From the NCBI GenBank assembly GCA_023375785.1, contig SZWC01000572.1:247610-282984 (forward strand): a stretch of 35,375 nt of DNA, given 5' to 3'. Under the pieces are notes generated by a model, which did no database searches, was not told the DNA's origin, and was given only the letters and a program-made list of their open reading frames with translations. Both the position numbers and the translations under genes were made by a program. The stretch is from Penium margaritaceum. Taxonomy: Eukaryota > Streptophyta > Zygnematophyceae > Desmidiales > Peniaceae. Of this stretch, positions 1-10,446 are shown piece after piece (position 1 is the stretch's first letter; each line of letters begins with the position of its first letter).

Positions 1-191
1 CCCGCCACCACCTGCGCTGCGGTGATGCCTTTTGCCTGTGGAACTGGAGCCGGCTCGTCGCCGCTCACCACCTCCCACAAGCCCCTCTCCTCCAAAAGGA
101 GGCGGGTACGGATGTTCTAAAATGTGAAGTTGGCGCATCCCTCCAGCCTCTCCAAAGGCTGGGCTGTTGTCACAACGCTAGCTGCTGCCAT
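1..191 (-). pseudogene. Element L: gag N-terminus, broken, cut by window edge
   Basis: This is the start of a family 1 copia gag (capsid-like structural protein that packages element RNA). The start codon is at 191-189 on the minus strand and the first ~63 codons lie in the window; the rest is off the left edge. The reading matches the gag start of elements A (16152) and C (24271), including the motif NFTF-W-K near residues 21-26. Codon 25, a Trp in the siblings, is TAG here (119-117), so this copy is broken. The upstream leader, PBS and 5' LTR follow in the correct order to the right. Family assignment is firm by similarity to the sibling copies in this window; the protein role is known from copia gag in general. 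Confidence 0.85.
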
Positions 192-823
192 TTTGAGCCT
201 TCGTGATGCTCAGCGCTGCCCTTGGATGGCGGCGCTACCCCTGCTTTTGCTGCTCCTTCTGCCAGAAATCTGTCTGACAGAAAATGGACTTTAGGTGCCA
301 GCAGACTGAGAATTCTGAAAAACTGAGCCCACCACTGGAAAATTCAGCTCAAAACCTTTCAGATCGACCCATAAAATAGGGTCATCAACAGGGGATTTTG
401 AAAGATATGCCCTCTTGAAAACAGGGTATGCTTCTGCTCCTACTCCAACTCAGACCAGCCAGTTCGTAAACGGCGTTTCTCCCAAACGAATCAATGGAAT
501 GCAAATAGTTTGACACCAATGGAAAGCTTAGGAAAAATAATACAATTCTCATGTGCCACGTTTTAAATTTGACAAAGAAATGAGAGAGTTATGGTCATCA
601 CAAGGCGATAGTCTTACTCATAGAGAGGAGTGTAGGCCTGGGCGACCTCGTTTTGAGCATAACTCTCAATCCGACCGTTGGATGTTCGCGATTTTGGGCT
701 CGTTGGAAAGCTGTTCATTTGAACTTGAAGATCTTGTGGTTGATTGTCAAATATGGTGAAGGTTTCACCCCAACCCGTCACTCTCAAAGTGACGGCCTCT
801 GCTGGCTGGAAGTGGCAGAACTT
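192..823 (-). other. Element L: 5' leader, noncoding
   Basis: This is about 630 bp between the primer-binding site and the gag start, nearly the same as the leader of element A (15540-16151). No ORF here has copia character. In other LTR elements this interval holds RNA packaging and dimerisation signals; none can be assigned by eye. It shares a short module with the LTR (see findings). Confidence 0.8.
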
Positions 824-836
824 GGCTCTGATACCA
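824..836 (-). other. Element L: primer-binding site (tRNA-iMet)
   Basis: On the minus strand this reads TGGTATCAGAGCC, complementary to the 3' end of plant initiator tRNA-Met. It lies three bases inside the LTR end, as in elements A and C. It primes minus-strand DNA synthesis. Confidence 0.9.
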
Positions 837-839
837 AAA

Positions 840-1576
840 TGTTGGAACTTGAGGAGAGAGGGAGCCTTGGAGCAGCGAGCATGTGTGATTAGAAGGGCAT
901 CACTTGTGCTGAAGAATGGTTGTTCAATCACTCAAAATGATGGAGTACATATAGAGCTAGAGCTTGGGCAAGTCAGCCCTCTCACAAGCCACACCACTTA
1001 GCCATGGAGGCTAAGGCTCACACACTAGAGTCCATAATCTCACACAAGGGAGGAAATCAGCCTAGCAATCAGGCTGACCACTCACACACGACCTAGAGAG
1101 CTAGAGAATGCTCTCATGGCACACTCCTAGTGGTCACAAAACCCACAAACCCATGGAGAATCGCCATGTGTCCATGGCTAGCACACAAGGATCTCACATC
1201 ACCTAAAAAGTAAGGAGAGGTACCTTTATCCTAGTCAGCACACTCTGACAAGGCAATCCTAAGACCAAGGACCTTTTTGGATATTTCTCCCATCAGGTCT
1301 TGACCCTGGACCTCTTGCCTTTTTTTTTCTCAGGCTAAGGCATGGAGCCATCACCCATGCCCACTTAGACATCGACGGTCCATGACCCCTGAAACTTTGA
1401 AAATTCATATCTCCCAATCCGACCATTGGATTGGCCTCAAACTTGGACCGAAGACATTTTGCCACCTGATCTTTTCAACGGTGAAGTTAGATCGGCGATC
1501 GAAGCAGGCATCTGGTACTTTCCTGGAACTTGCTCTTGTGGACCTGAAACTGAGCCAGATGGCTCCTTTCCCAACA
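840..1576 (-). mobile_element. Element L: 5' LTR, family 1
   Basis: This 737-bp LTR has TG...CA ends and lies in minus orientation with PBS and gag to its left. It is very similar to both LTRs of A and to the LTR of I. The five bases after its outer end are TCCGC (1577-1581), the expected target duplication, but the partner lies off the left edge. It interrupts the gag of element K. Confidence 0.92.
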
Positions 1577-2420
1577 TCCGCGTCGCTTACTCTCAAGCAG
1601 GTCAATGGTGATATGTCAAAGTTCACAGAATTTGGATTTCCCTTGTGGAGATGGCAATTTGAGATTGTCATGACGGTGCGTGGCTACTTGAAGATGTTCC
1701 TTTGAGAAGAGGTTGAACCTTTAAAAACTGATCCTTGATATGACTCGTAGACTATCAAAAATGACATGGCGCTTGCGATTCTTGTGACATCAGTACATGA
1801 GTCACAACATGTCCATCTCTAAGGTATCATACATGCATCGAAGGCTTGTAAGAAACTTGCACGTGTATACCAATCAACAGTTCGTACAAATCACCTCTTC
1901 ATCCTTTAAAAGCTGATTTCGATGAGGATGAGTGAAGGAGAGTTGATTCCGGACTTCATTTTGTAGTTTCAAGGCATGCTGCAGCAAGTGACGCAAATGA
2001 ACTGGGAAATCGACACCAACATGCAGGCAATTATCCTCATCATGGCGCTACGTGACAGCTCGGGTCCTCTGATCAGTTTGTAATATTAGGAGGATGATTT
2101 GACGTATGAGGTAGTGTCCGAGTACATGCGCAACGAGGCCATGCGTCGTAGCGGTAGTGAGGCTAGCATGTCACCCTATGCTCCACAGTACGGTGGTCAT
2201 GGCAACAACTCCTCTTCTGGTCAGAGCAGCAGCGGAAGCGGTGGCGGTGGAGGAAAAGGCAATGGTGGCGGTTGAAAGAGTTCAAAGCGTTATGGGAAGT
2301 GCTGTAACTGTGGCAAGCCTGGACATTGGGCACAGGAGTGCAGGGCTCCCAAGAAGGAAGAGGGAGATCATGGTAGTGGATATGAGGGTAAAGGAGAGGG
2401 TAAGAAGGAGTTGATAAACA
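1577..2420 (+). pseudogene. Element K: gag remnant with CCHC zinc knuckle
   Basis: A copia gag begins near 1590 with a stretch resembling the usual gag opening (FTEFGFPLWRWQ), then hits TGA near 1706 and further stops. A Gly/Ser-rich linker at about 2200-2275 precedes a complete CX2CX4HX4C knuckle at 2300-2341 (C-C-N-C-G-K-P-G-H-W-A-Q-E-C), which binds RNA in nucleocapsid domains. A TGA lies between linker and knuckle. The gag N-terminus is cut by the LTR of L. Sequence differs clearly from family 1 gag, which has a Gln-rich tract after its knuckle. Frames are broken throughout, so no product is expected. Confidence 0.8.
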
Positions 2421-2427
2421 TGATGGT

Positions 2428-3785
2428 ATGCTTGTAACCAAGGGAGCAGCATTACTTAAGCGTGGAGCCTACAGGCTCGACTCTAGAACGAACCACCACT
2501 CCTCAACGGAGAAAGATGGGTTCATGTCCATTGGGGACACTGAACGTCATTTCAGGTGTGCTAACGGCAGCCTTTTTCATGCACAAGGTGAGGGAGATAA
2601 GTTGATCAGCATCAACGTGAATGGTGCTGAAAAAGACTTAAAGCTGGAGAACGTCGTCTACATGCCATCTTTTGTGGCAAAATACTTGTCAGTATCCAAA
2701 ATCACGGACCACGACATGACGGTCATCTTCGACCATTGCATATCCCTCATTTGTAGTTTCGAAGGGTTTGGTCTGTAGTACGTAGAGCCCATCAAGTCTT
2801 GGGACCTGTGCGACAAGACTCTTATTGGAATAGGAGATCTTGATTTCCTTGTTCTTGACAATGACGGCCTCCTCTTTTGTGCTGCAGACCAAATATCTTA
2901 AGAGTACAAATGATGGATATACGGGGATTGAAGAGCCCAAGTCTCCAAAGCCTGATGTTGTACCACAAGCCGTCAACGTGGCGGCCAACTCCATCGACAC
3001 AGATGCTGAGTTGTGGCACAAGTGTTTTGGCCATGTGGCATACAGCACACTGCGAGATATGTAGCAGCACGAAGTAGTTCATGGAATGGATGGATGCAAG
3101 ACCAAGGATGAGGAAAAGTGCAAAAAGCTATGAGGGCCATGCCTCAAAGGCAAGGCAAGGAGAAAGTCCTTTGAGCGTAATGGGTAATGTGCGGTAGCAA
3201 TCTTGGACCTGATTCACTCCGATGTGTGCGGACCATACCGCACCCTTTCGAACGGCGGCAACAAGCATTTCTTCAACTTCATTGATGACCAAAGTCCCAA
3301 GATGTGGATCTTCTTCCTCAAGACAAAGGGAAAGGTCAAGAAGATACTGCAAGAGTTTGTCGCGATGGTAGAGCGGCAGAGACAACGGTGGTGAGTACGA
3401 GGAGTGCAAAGGCTGGCTGAATCAATATGGTATCAACCACCAGACCACCACGCCTTATACGTCTTGAGCAATGGCGTTGCCGATCGATGAATCAAACTAT
3501 CCTCGGCATGACACGAAGCATGCGCTTTGACGCCAAACTCCCACCTTGCTTCTCTATTGAAGCTGCAAGAACTACTTGTAGCCTTGTTAATCTCACTCCG
3601 GCAGCTGCGCTTGGAAGGCGTGGTAAGAAGCAGCAAGAGAAGCAGCTCAAGACGCCACAAGAAGCTTGGTCTAGGAAGATGCCAAATGCCGTATACTTGA
3701 GGATCTTTTGTTGTACTGCTTGGGCAAAGGTTCCAGGTGGAGGAAGAAGTGGCAAGCTGGATGTACGTGCTCGTAAGTGTGAAAT
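2428..3785 (+). pseudogene. Element K: protease, GAG-pre-integrase and integrase remnant
   Basis: The protease-like region (2428-2745) has the copia pattern, but the catalytic Asp-Ser-Gly reads Asp-Ser-Arg, followed by NVVYMPSF and LSVSKITD typical of the domain end. GAG-pre-integrase follows with a local inverted duplication at about 2736-2922. ELWHKCFGHV (about 3010-3040) belongs to the integrase zinc-binding His/Cys region. The integrase core starts with DLIHSDVCGPY (about 3209-3241) and IDDQSPKMW, and after a frameshift near 3465 continues as MNQTILGMTRSMRF. The region ends at the solo LTR. Taking out that LTR and one copy of the near-duplicate restores a continuous frame into 4446. Stops and shifts rule out function. 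Confidence 0.82.
2736..2922. repeat. Imperfect inverted repeat inside element K
   Basis: Arms at about 2736-2773 and 2883-2922 are imperfect inverted copies (one reads cagaccaaa...tacaaatga..ggatat, the other its reverse complement). The ~110 bp between them encodes GAG-pre-integrase on the minus strand (…LDGLYVLQTKP), while the flanks encode it on the plus strand. The arms repeat the same coding piece (VLQTK..x..TNxGY) in both directions. Confidence 0.75.
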
Positions 3786-4445
3786 TTTTGGATCGGGAGG
3801 AGAGAGGGAGTCCTGGAGCAGTAAGCAAGTGGGACTAGAAGGGCATTACTAGTACTAAAGAATGGTTGTTGAATCCTTCAAAATGATGGAGTACATATAG
3901 AGCTAGAGCTTGGACAAATCAGCCCTCTCAGAAGCCACACCACTTAGCCATGATGACTAAAGCTCACATACTAGAGTCCATAATCTGACACAAGGGAGGA
4001 AATCAGCCTAGGAATCAGGCTGACCACTCATACACGACCAAGAGAGCTAGGAAATACTCTCATGGTACACTCCTAGTGGTCACATAGCCTACTATCCTAT
4101 CGAGATCGCCATGGCTAGCACACAAGGATCTCACCTCACCTTAAAATGAGGAGAGGTACCTTTTTCCTAGTCAGTACACTCTGACAAGCCTGTTTCTTTT
4201 CATAGGCTAAGGTATAGATCCATCGGCCATGGTCACCCAGATATCAGCGGCTGATGATCTCAGAACCTTTAAATTCATATCTCCTATAGGAGTCTTGGAT
4301 CAGCCTCAAACTTGGACCGTAGACATTTTGCCACCTCATCTTTCCAATGAGGAAGTCGGATTTAGTATCGGAGCAGGCATCTGGTAGGTTGCAGGAACTT
4401 GCTCTTGTGGGCCTGAAACTAAGCCGGATGGCTCCTTTCCCAATA
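3786..4445 (-). mobile_element. Solo LTR 1, family 1, in K integrase
   Basis: A lone LTR of about 660 bp in minus orientation, with internal deletions against the 737-bp type and a degraded left end (TTTTGGATC for TGTTGGATC). It is flanked by GAAAT (3781-3785) and GTAAT (4446-4450), a target duplication with one mismatch. No PBS or polypurine tract adjoins, so it is the product of LTR-LTR recombination. The LTR splits K between integrase and RT. Confidence 0.88.
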
Positions 4446-6427
4446 GTAATGATCGGATACGACACGGTACACAAGGCATACAGGCTATGGGACCAAGCGG
4501 CTAGAAAGCTCCGCGGGAGCCGAGATGTCGAGTTTGATGAAAGGACGCTCGGCAAGGATGACTCACCAGACCCTGTCCATACTCCCAAACCAGGAGAGTG
4601 GGTTGTGTTACTCAAGTCAGGTGATCAGGCACTAGAAAGCTGGGAGATGGTGCCAGTGAAAGATGGTGCTGCAGGGAGAGTGGTTATACAGGCTGACACG
4701 ACTGACTCTGACACTGAGTCTGAGTCGTCCGAGGCCTGTGAGTAAAACTATGAGGCTTGTGGCTCTTCCTGAAACAGCAGATTACTTGCAGCGTAGGAAC
4801 ACCACCAGCAAAACACCGGTGTAGTACGCGCAAGAAGAAACCTTCGGCCAAGTACGATGGTGAGAGTGCACAATGGACTGGACTCAGCTGCTCATGCTTG
4901 GCTCAGGGAGAGCATGTGACCGTAACGGAGGCTATGAATATGCCACATGTATCCAAGAGGAAGGACGCAGTGGATAGCGAACTCGCATCCATTGAAGAGA
5001 ACAGAATATGGGTTCTGGTGGACACTCACTCAAATGCACACGTGGTGGGGTCAAAGTGGGTACTCCGGAAAACGTTGAAGCAATATGGTTCTATCGACAA
5101 GTACAAGGCAAGAGTCGTAGCGAAGGGGGTTTCCCAACGTACAGGCTCAAAGTACGAGGAGACCTTCGTGCCTGTCGTCACCTTTACCTCCATAGGATCC
5201 ATGTTGGGCATCGATGTTGTAAAAGATCTGGAGGTCCACCAGATGGATGTCAAAACAGCTTTCCTGTACGGGAAGTGAGACAAAGAAGTGCTGATGGAGG
5301 TGCCTGAGGGAGTGAAAACTCCAGAGGGCAGAGTTTGCAAACTGGTCAAAGCACTCTAAGGGTAGAAACAGGCCCCAAGGGTGTGGTACAAGGAGATGGA
5401 CGGCTTCATGGTCAAGGTCACCTTCACGCACTTTGAGAATGACCCTAGTGTCTATGTATGGGAGGATGAGCAAGTTATACGTGGATGACATGATCATCTA
5501 CTCGTCATCGGTCGAGCTGTTCAAGATGAAAGACAAGGGTTTGCTCGACTTCTACCTCGAGATAGCCATCCACTGCAATCAGGCTATAGGCACCATCCAG
5601 CTGAACCAGACTAAGTACATCATGGAGGTCCTCAAGCACTACAACATTGAGAATTGCAAGCCCATCATCACACCCATGACAATAGACATCAACCTTTCCT
5701 CCTCCATGAGCCCTGCACAGAAGGAGAACGATGTCAGATGGAGAATACTCCCTACTAGATTGCTGTTGGCAGCTCCTTATTTGGCATGATAGGAACACGC
5801 CCTGATATTTGCTATGTTATGGGACAAGTGAGCAGGTTTGTGGCCAATCCAGGGCCACAGCACTGGCAAACAGTTAAGCGTATCATGCGTTATCTACAAA
5901 AGATTCCACCCATGGGACTCCACTTTGGAGGCAAAGAAGGATCTGACTTGCTACGGTTGGTGTGCTTTATACATGGGGAGGAAGAATCGATGATAGAAAA
6001 TCCACCTCGGTCTTTGTGTGCTTCTTAAAAAGTGGTACACTCTCTTGGACAAGCAGAAAGCAAGTCTGTCTCTCCCTCTCTAGCCCTGAGGCACAGTACT
6101 TTGCTCTGTCAGAAGCATGCAAGGAGACACATTGGCTACGTAGTCTACTTACGTGGATGAAAGTGCCACAAACGGAGGTAAGAAAGGTGTGCCTCACAAA
6201 AAGAGCGCCATGAAAATGGCACATGATGATGTCATCTCCCGACAGACCAACCACATCGACATCACGACCACTGGACACAGGACCTGGTCGCAAAGGAGAT
6301 CGTGGACCTGGAATACGTGGAGACCAGGAAGATGCTTGTAGATTGCATGACAAAGGCGCTGAACAGCAAATTGCACTCTGCGGGTACCCGAGGCATAGGT
6401 ATGGTCAACGTAGCGGACGAGGACTGA
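4446..6427 (+). pseudogene. Element K: integrase C-terminus, RT and RNase H remnant
   Basis: The piece begins with MIGYDTVHKAYRLWD, the conserved integrase C-terminal motif, then an acidic linker. RT starts near 4985 (WVLVDT, VVGSKWVLR, YKARVVAKG, VHQMDVKTAFLYG) and is interrupted by TGA at 5276. The catalytic box YVDD is at 5478-5489, with a deletion just before it. RNase H follows from about 5786 (GTRPDICYVMGQVSRFV, then DDRKSTSVFVCF, LSWTSRKQ, SSPEAQYFALSEACKE) and ends with a conserved copia tail (EIVDLEYVETRKMLVDCMTKAL) and stop TGA at 6425-6427. Several frames are needed to read it, so it is a pseudogene. Confidence 0.85.
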
Positions 6428-6671
6428 GGCCCAAACTGCTAGAGAGAAGAAAGATCTCACAGCTAATTGACAGAGGTACAAGGGAGAGTTTGTTCACCTG
6501 ATATGCTCATTGACCATGGTTGATGTTTTGACAAGCAGAGGATGGACAAGGCATACACTCCTCCTTTAGAGCAAGTCCCCTTGGTCTTATCTGGATAGTA
6601 TAGCCAGCAAATACTACCTAGGACAACTCCTTGTGGCTCCGACGTTCCATAGTTCGTCTGTATTACAAGAG
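6428..6671 (+). other. Element K: noncoding tail after RNase H
   Basis: There is no coding signal here. It is probably K's untranslated region between pol stop and LTR. Near its right end is a tRNA-like pair of boxes (6634-6644, 6678-6688), described separately. Confidence 0.5.
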
Positions 6672-6688
6672 GTCACTGGGTCAAATCC
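6634..6688 (+). promoter_or_regulatory. Possible tRNA-like pol III A and B boxes
   Basis: TGGCTCCGACG (6634-6644) resembles an A box and GGGTCAAATCC (6678-6688) resembles a B box (consensus GGTTCGANNCC), spaced about 34 bp as in tRNA-derived SINE heads. A TAATTTT run follows at 6702-6708. The match is imperfect and no full cloverleaf forms by eye, so chance is quite possible. Confidence 0.25.
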
Positions 6689-7174
6689 CAACCTGGTGAC
6701 TAATTTTCTTTGTGACCAAAAGAGGGACAGGAAGCTTCTAAGAGACATCTTAGATATTCCAAGGTCCTTCCTGGTGGTTGGGGCCACTTGGCGGTCATAA
6801 CGACCGCCATGTAGGCAGGGCAATGATTATCTAGATTAGCCCAAAGTGGCTCATCTCAGGAGGCATTGCGCGACTATGCTAGAGGCTGGCTCTAGGACTA
6901 TAAGAGCAGTTTCTACCTTTCAGACTCCTCACAGAGTTGTCCACCAACGGCAGACACTAAGGAAGCATTGGTTGGTTTTATCCCGAGGACTTTGCTCCTC
7001 GTGCGAAATTGACCAGGTGCTGAGGACACAGTGCCAGGAAGTGATTCCTATGAAATCCTTAGTGTGGAACCTTGGTTTTCAGGGTGATATCATCTCTTGG
7101 TTACAATACCAAGAGCGGTCGGCGGAAACCATTGTGTCGAAACATGTTGTCTAGATCGTCGCCTGAGGCAGGTT
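6672..7174 (+). repeat. Tandem repeat copy 1, possible family 2 LTR
   Basis: This ~500-bp unit is directly followed by a diverged second copy (7175-7435 plus 8169-8440). Shared landmarks are AAATCCCA...GTGA.TAATTTT near the start, GCCACTTGGCGGTCA, CGCCATGTAGGCAGGG, a TATAAG box and GATATCATCTCTTGGTT near the end. There is no coding content. Its position after K's RNase H and the TATA box suggest an LTR of K, but TG...CA ends are not clear and K's 5' LTR is off the window. Confidence 0.6.
6899..6904 (+). promoter_or_regulatory. TATA box candidate, repeat copy 1
   Basis: TATAAG after GGCTCTAGGAC, conserved at the matching place in copy 2 (7397-7402). This fits a pol II promoter inside an LTR. 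Confidence 0.45.
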
Positions 7175-7435
7175 GACAAAATCCCAGTCCAGTGATTAAT
7201 TTTTGTTGTGATTAAAAGGGGGATAGGATAGTTCTAAGAAATATCTTAGAACGTTCCTAGGTCCTTGATGGCTTGCGCCACTTGGCGGTCAAAGGGAGCG
7301 CCATGTAGGCAGGGAGGATGACGCAATCCAGATTGCTCATAAACTGGCTCATCCAAGGAGCTACTATGCGCCTAGGCAAGAGATTGGCTCTAGGATTATA
7401 AGAACCTGTCAGTTGATTGTCATTTAGTAGAGTTT
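7175..7435 (+). repeat. Tandem repeat copy 2, left part
   Basis: This is the first half of the second ~500-bp unit, aligning with 6672-6930. It includes the TATAAG candidate at 7397-7402 and breaks at the solo LTR beginning at 7436. Confidence 0.6.
7397..7402 (+). promoter_or_regulatory. TATA box candidate, repeat copy 2
   Basis: TATAAG after GGCTCTAGGAT, at the same place as 6899-6904 in copy 1. Confidence 0.45.
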
Positions 7436-8168
7436 TGCTGGAAAAAGAGCCATCTGACTCAGTTTCAGGTTCACAAGAGCAAGTTCAAGGAAAGTATCAG
7501 ATGCCTGCTCTGATCGTCAATCCGACTTCACCATTGGAAAGATCAGGTGACAAAATATCTATGATCCATGTTTGAGGCCGATCCAACAGTCGGATTGGGA
7601 GATATGAATTTTCGAGGTTTCCAGGGTCATTGATCGGTGATACCCGAGTAACCATGGGCAATGGCTCCATGCCTTAGCCTAAGAAAAGAAAAAGGCAAGA
7701 GATCCAGGGTCAAAACCTGATGGGAGAAATATCCAAAAAGGTCCTAGACTCTTGGATTGCCTTATGACAGTGTACTGACTAGAAAAAGGTATCTCTCCTC
7801 ATTTTTAGGTGAGGTGAGATCCTTCTGTGCTAGCCATGGACACATGGTGATTCTCCATGGGATTGAGGGTTATGGGACCACTAGGAGTGTGTCATAAGAG
7901 TAATTTCTAGCTCTGTAGGTCGTGTGTGAGTGGTCAGCCTGATTGTTAGGCTGATTTCCTCCCTTGTATTAGATTATGGACTCTAGTGCGTGAGGCTTAG
8001 CCTCTATAGCTAAGTGGTGTGGCTTATGAGAGGGCTGACATGCCCAAGCTCTAGCTCTACATGTACTCCATCATTTTGAGTGATATAATAACCATTCTTC
8101 AGCACAAATGATGCCCTTCCAATCCCACATGCTTGCTGCTCCAAGGTTCCCTTTCTCCAGTTCCAACA
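7436..8168 (+). mobile_element. Solo LTR 2, family 1, in the tandem repeat
   Basis: A 733-bp LTR in plus orientation with ends TGCTGG... and ...CCAACA. It is flanked by the perfect 5-bp duplication AGTTT (7431-7435 and 8169-8173). No PBS follows and no polypurine tract precedes, so it is a true solo LTR. It cuts repeat copy 2 in two; the host sequence aligns continuously with copy 1 once it is removed. Confidence 0.95.
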
Positions 8169-8440
8169 AGTTTTTACTGTTGAGATTCCTTAGAAACTTG
8201 TTCACCAGAGGAAGGCCCTAAAGAAGCATTGGTTGATCTTAGCCCCGACAATTAGCTCCTCGCGCGAAAATGACCATGTGCTAAAGACATAGTTCAAGGA
8301 AGTCATTCCTATGAACTCCTCAGTATGGAACCTTGACTTTGAGAGCGATATCATCTCTTGGTTGCAATACCTAGAAAGGTAGGCGCAAACCATTCTGTCG
8401 GAATCTGTTTTCTACACCGTCGTCTCGGACAATTTGCTAG
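8169..8440 (+). repeat. Tandem repeat copy 2, right part
   Basis: This part aligns with 6920-7165 of copy 1 (shared AAGAAGCATTGGTTG, GATATCATCTCTTGGTT). The right edge lies at about 8436-8442, where minus-strand integrase sequence of element J begins. Confidence 0.6.
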
Positions 8441-9706
8441 AGCCGAGCCGCGTACAGCATGGAACGCGCTGACTCGACAATGGTACGGTTCGCGCTGCTA
8501 CGGTGAGTATGGCGCCATCCGATGCACCTTGAGACCTCATACTATGAGATAGTCCTAGAACTCCTTGTTCACGTTCTCTGCACTACGGTCGCTGCGTAGC
8601 GCCTTGATTTTCTTGCCAGTTTGGTTCTCCACTATTGCCTTGAACTCCTTGAACCTGTCAAACCACTGGTCGTTGGAGGAAAGGAAGTACAAAGCAGTGT
8701 ACCGGCTGAAATCTTTCATGAAGGTTAGAAGTTACCCAGAGCCTCCAAAGGTCTAGGTCTATATCGGGCAACGCAAGTCTATGTCGACCAGCTCTAATAC
8801 CTCTTTTGTACCCTCCCCTGATCCCGAAAACGCCTCGCAATTCTGTTTCCCCTCCACATAGCCGATGTTCAACTGCTGCTCAAAGTTAGAGATGGTTGGC
8901 AAGTCACGCACCATGTGCTTTGTTTGAAGTTTGCCGCAAAGCGCGCATGCCGATGTCGTCGTACCGCACATGTCAGATTTTGCCATCTGTGGCCTACACC
9001 ACACTTGAAGACTCTGCTCGCGCAGGATCTTGGTTGCCCCTATACAGGCGGTACATATCGCCTTCCTTCACCAACCTGGCCAACTCATCTCGAGTTTCGT
9101 TGTCGAGGATGTAGCCAAAGTTGTTGTGAAAGACGACTTGGAGTCCTATCTTTGTGAGAGTGGACACTAAGAGAACGTTGAACGCAACATCAAGTACATA
9201 CAACATACCATGGAACACTCCCACTTCAATGCCACACGGGGTCTCCAACCACATCTCGACAATCCCAATTCCTTGTGCATACACCAGTTGATCATTACCC
9301 ATAGAAATCGATTGAGGGGGAATAAAGAGCAGCTGCTAATCACCCGTTGTGCTCTGTCAGACTCTTGGTACTCGGAGGGTCCTTGTACCATATCATATTC
9401 ACCTTTTCCTTCTGCGACTTGTCAGACTTTGCCATCAAAAGGCGGTCGCGTATCTCCTTGGCCACGTTCATATTGCCAAAATGGCGCACGCCGTGGGTGC
9501 TGCTGCTTACGTTGGTCTGACTACTGCTGCTGCTGCTGCTGAGGTTGCTGATATTGCTGACGTTTCTGTTGTTATGGTGATTACTGCTTTTGTGGCTGCT
9601 ACTGTTGCTCCTTCTGTTCCCTTTTGAAATACTTTCTTGTAGTGGCCCTGTTTTCGGCAATAGTGACACTTGCCTTTTTTCTTACCTCTGTGCTCCCTAG
9701 ATTATT
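8441..9706 (-). pseudogene. Element J: integrase, protease and gag-end fragment, family 1
   Basis: Read from right to left on the minus strand: nucleocapsid end with zinc knuckle (about 9620-9690), Gln/Ser-rich tract, the NMNVAKE-RDRL segment, protease region (8994-9400), GAG-pre-integrase (VRDLPTISNFEQQL, 8759-9000) and the integrase core to about 8441. The protease Asp-Ser-Gly is replaced by Asp-Pro-Pro and the last knuckle Cys is lost. Several frame changes are present. RT and RNase H are missing; they should lie beyond K to the left. The gag N-terminus and 5' LTR are missing because the LTR of F interrupts the gag. Orientation and family are clear from element A. Confidence 0.85.
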
Positions 9707-10446
9707 TGTTCGAACAAGAGGAGAGAGGGAGCCTTGGAGTAGCAAACATGTGGGACTAGAAGGGTATCAATTTGCGAAAGAATGGTTCTTAAATCAGTGA
9801 ATATGATGGAGTACATATAGAGCTAGAGCTTGGGCAAGTAAGTCCTCTCACAAGCCACACCACTTAGCCAAGGAGGCTAAAGCTCACATCCTAGAGTCAA
9901 TAATCTCACACAACAGAGGAAATCAGCCTAGCAATCAGGTTGACCACTCACACATGACCTAGGAAGCCAGAAAATGCTCTCATGGCACACTCCTAGTGGT
10001 CACATAACCCACAATCCCATGGAGGATCACCATGTGTCCATGGCTAGCACACAGGGATCTCACCTCACCTAAAAAGTAGGGAGAGGTACATTTTTCCTAG
10101 TCTGGACACTCCGACAAGGCAACCCAAGAATCTAGGACCTTTTTGGATATTTCTCCCATCAGGTGTTGACTCTGGACCTCTTGTCTTTTTTCTTTTCTCA
10201 GGCCAAGGCATGGAGTCATCGCCCATGGTCACCCACATATCGGCAGTCGATGACCCTGGAAACTTAAAAATTTCACATCTCCCAATCCGACCGTTGGATC
10301 TGCCTGAAATTTGGACCGTAGACATTTTGCCACCTGATCTTCTCAATATTGAAATTTGATAGACGATCAGAGAATGTATCTAATAGCTTTTTGGGAACCT
10401 GCTTCTATGGACCTGAAAACTATGCCAGATGACTCCTTTTCCAACA
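9707..10446 (-). mobile_element. Element F: 3' LTR, family 1
   Basis: A 740-bp LTR in minus orientation with ends TGTTCG...CCAACA. A polypurine tract and pol follow on its right, so it is a 3' LTR. The five bases before it are TTATT (9702-9706); no matching partner can be identified because F's 5' end is lost. Confidence 0.9.

Larger units (their letters stand above)
1577..8440 (+). mobile_element. Element K: family 2 copia element, 5' end off window
   Basis: This is a plus-strand Ty1/copia element distinct in sequence from the 737-bp LTR family. Domains in order are gag with a CCHC knuckle, protease-like, GAG-pre-integrase, integrase, RT with YVDD and RNase H, followed by a noncoding tail and a tandem ~500-bp repeat that may be its LTR. 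It is interrupted by element L (left edge) and by two solo family 1 LTRs (3786-4445, 7436-8168). Its right end abuts minus-strand integrase sequence of element J at about 8440, so K probably inserted into J. Many stops and frameshifts make it the oldest-looking element here. The exact right boundary is uncertain by several bases. Confidence 0.8.

Noticed and set aside
614..931. Minus- and plus-strand frames across leader and LTR edges (also near 744, 15363, 15604)
   Set aside because: They cover PBS, leader and LTR, recur wherever the LTR does, and have no domain.
6614..7154. Small frames in the tandem repeat region as a host gene
   Set aside because: The region is a repeated noncoding unit; the frames are not kept between the two copies.
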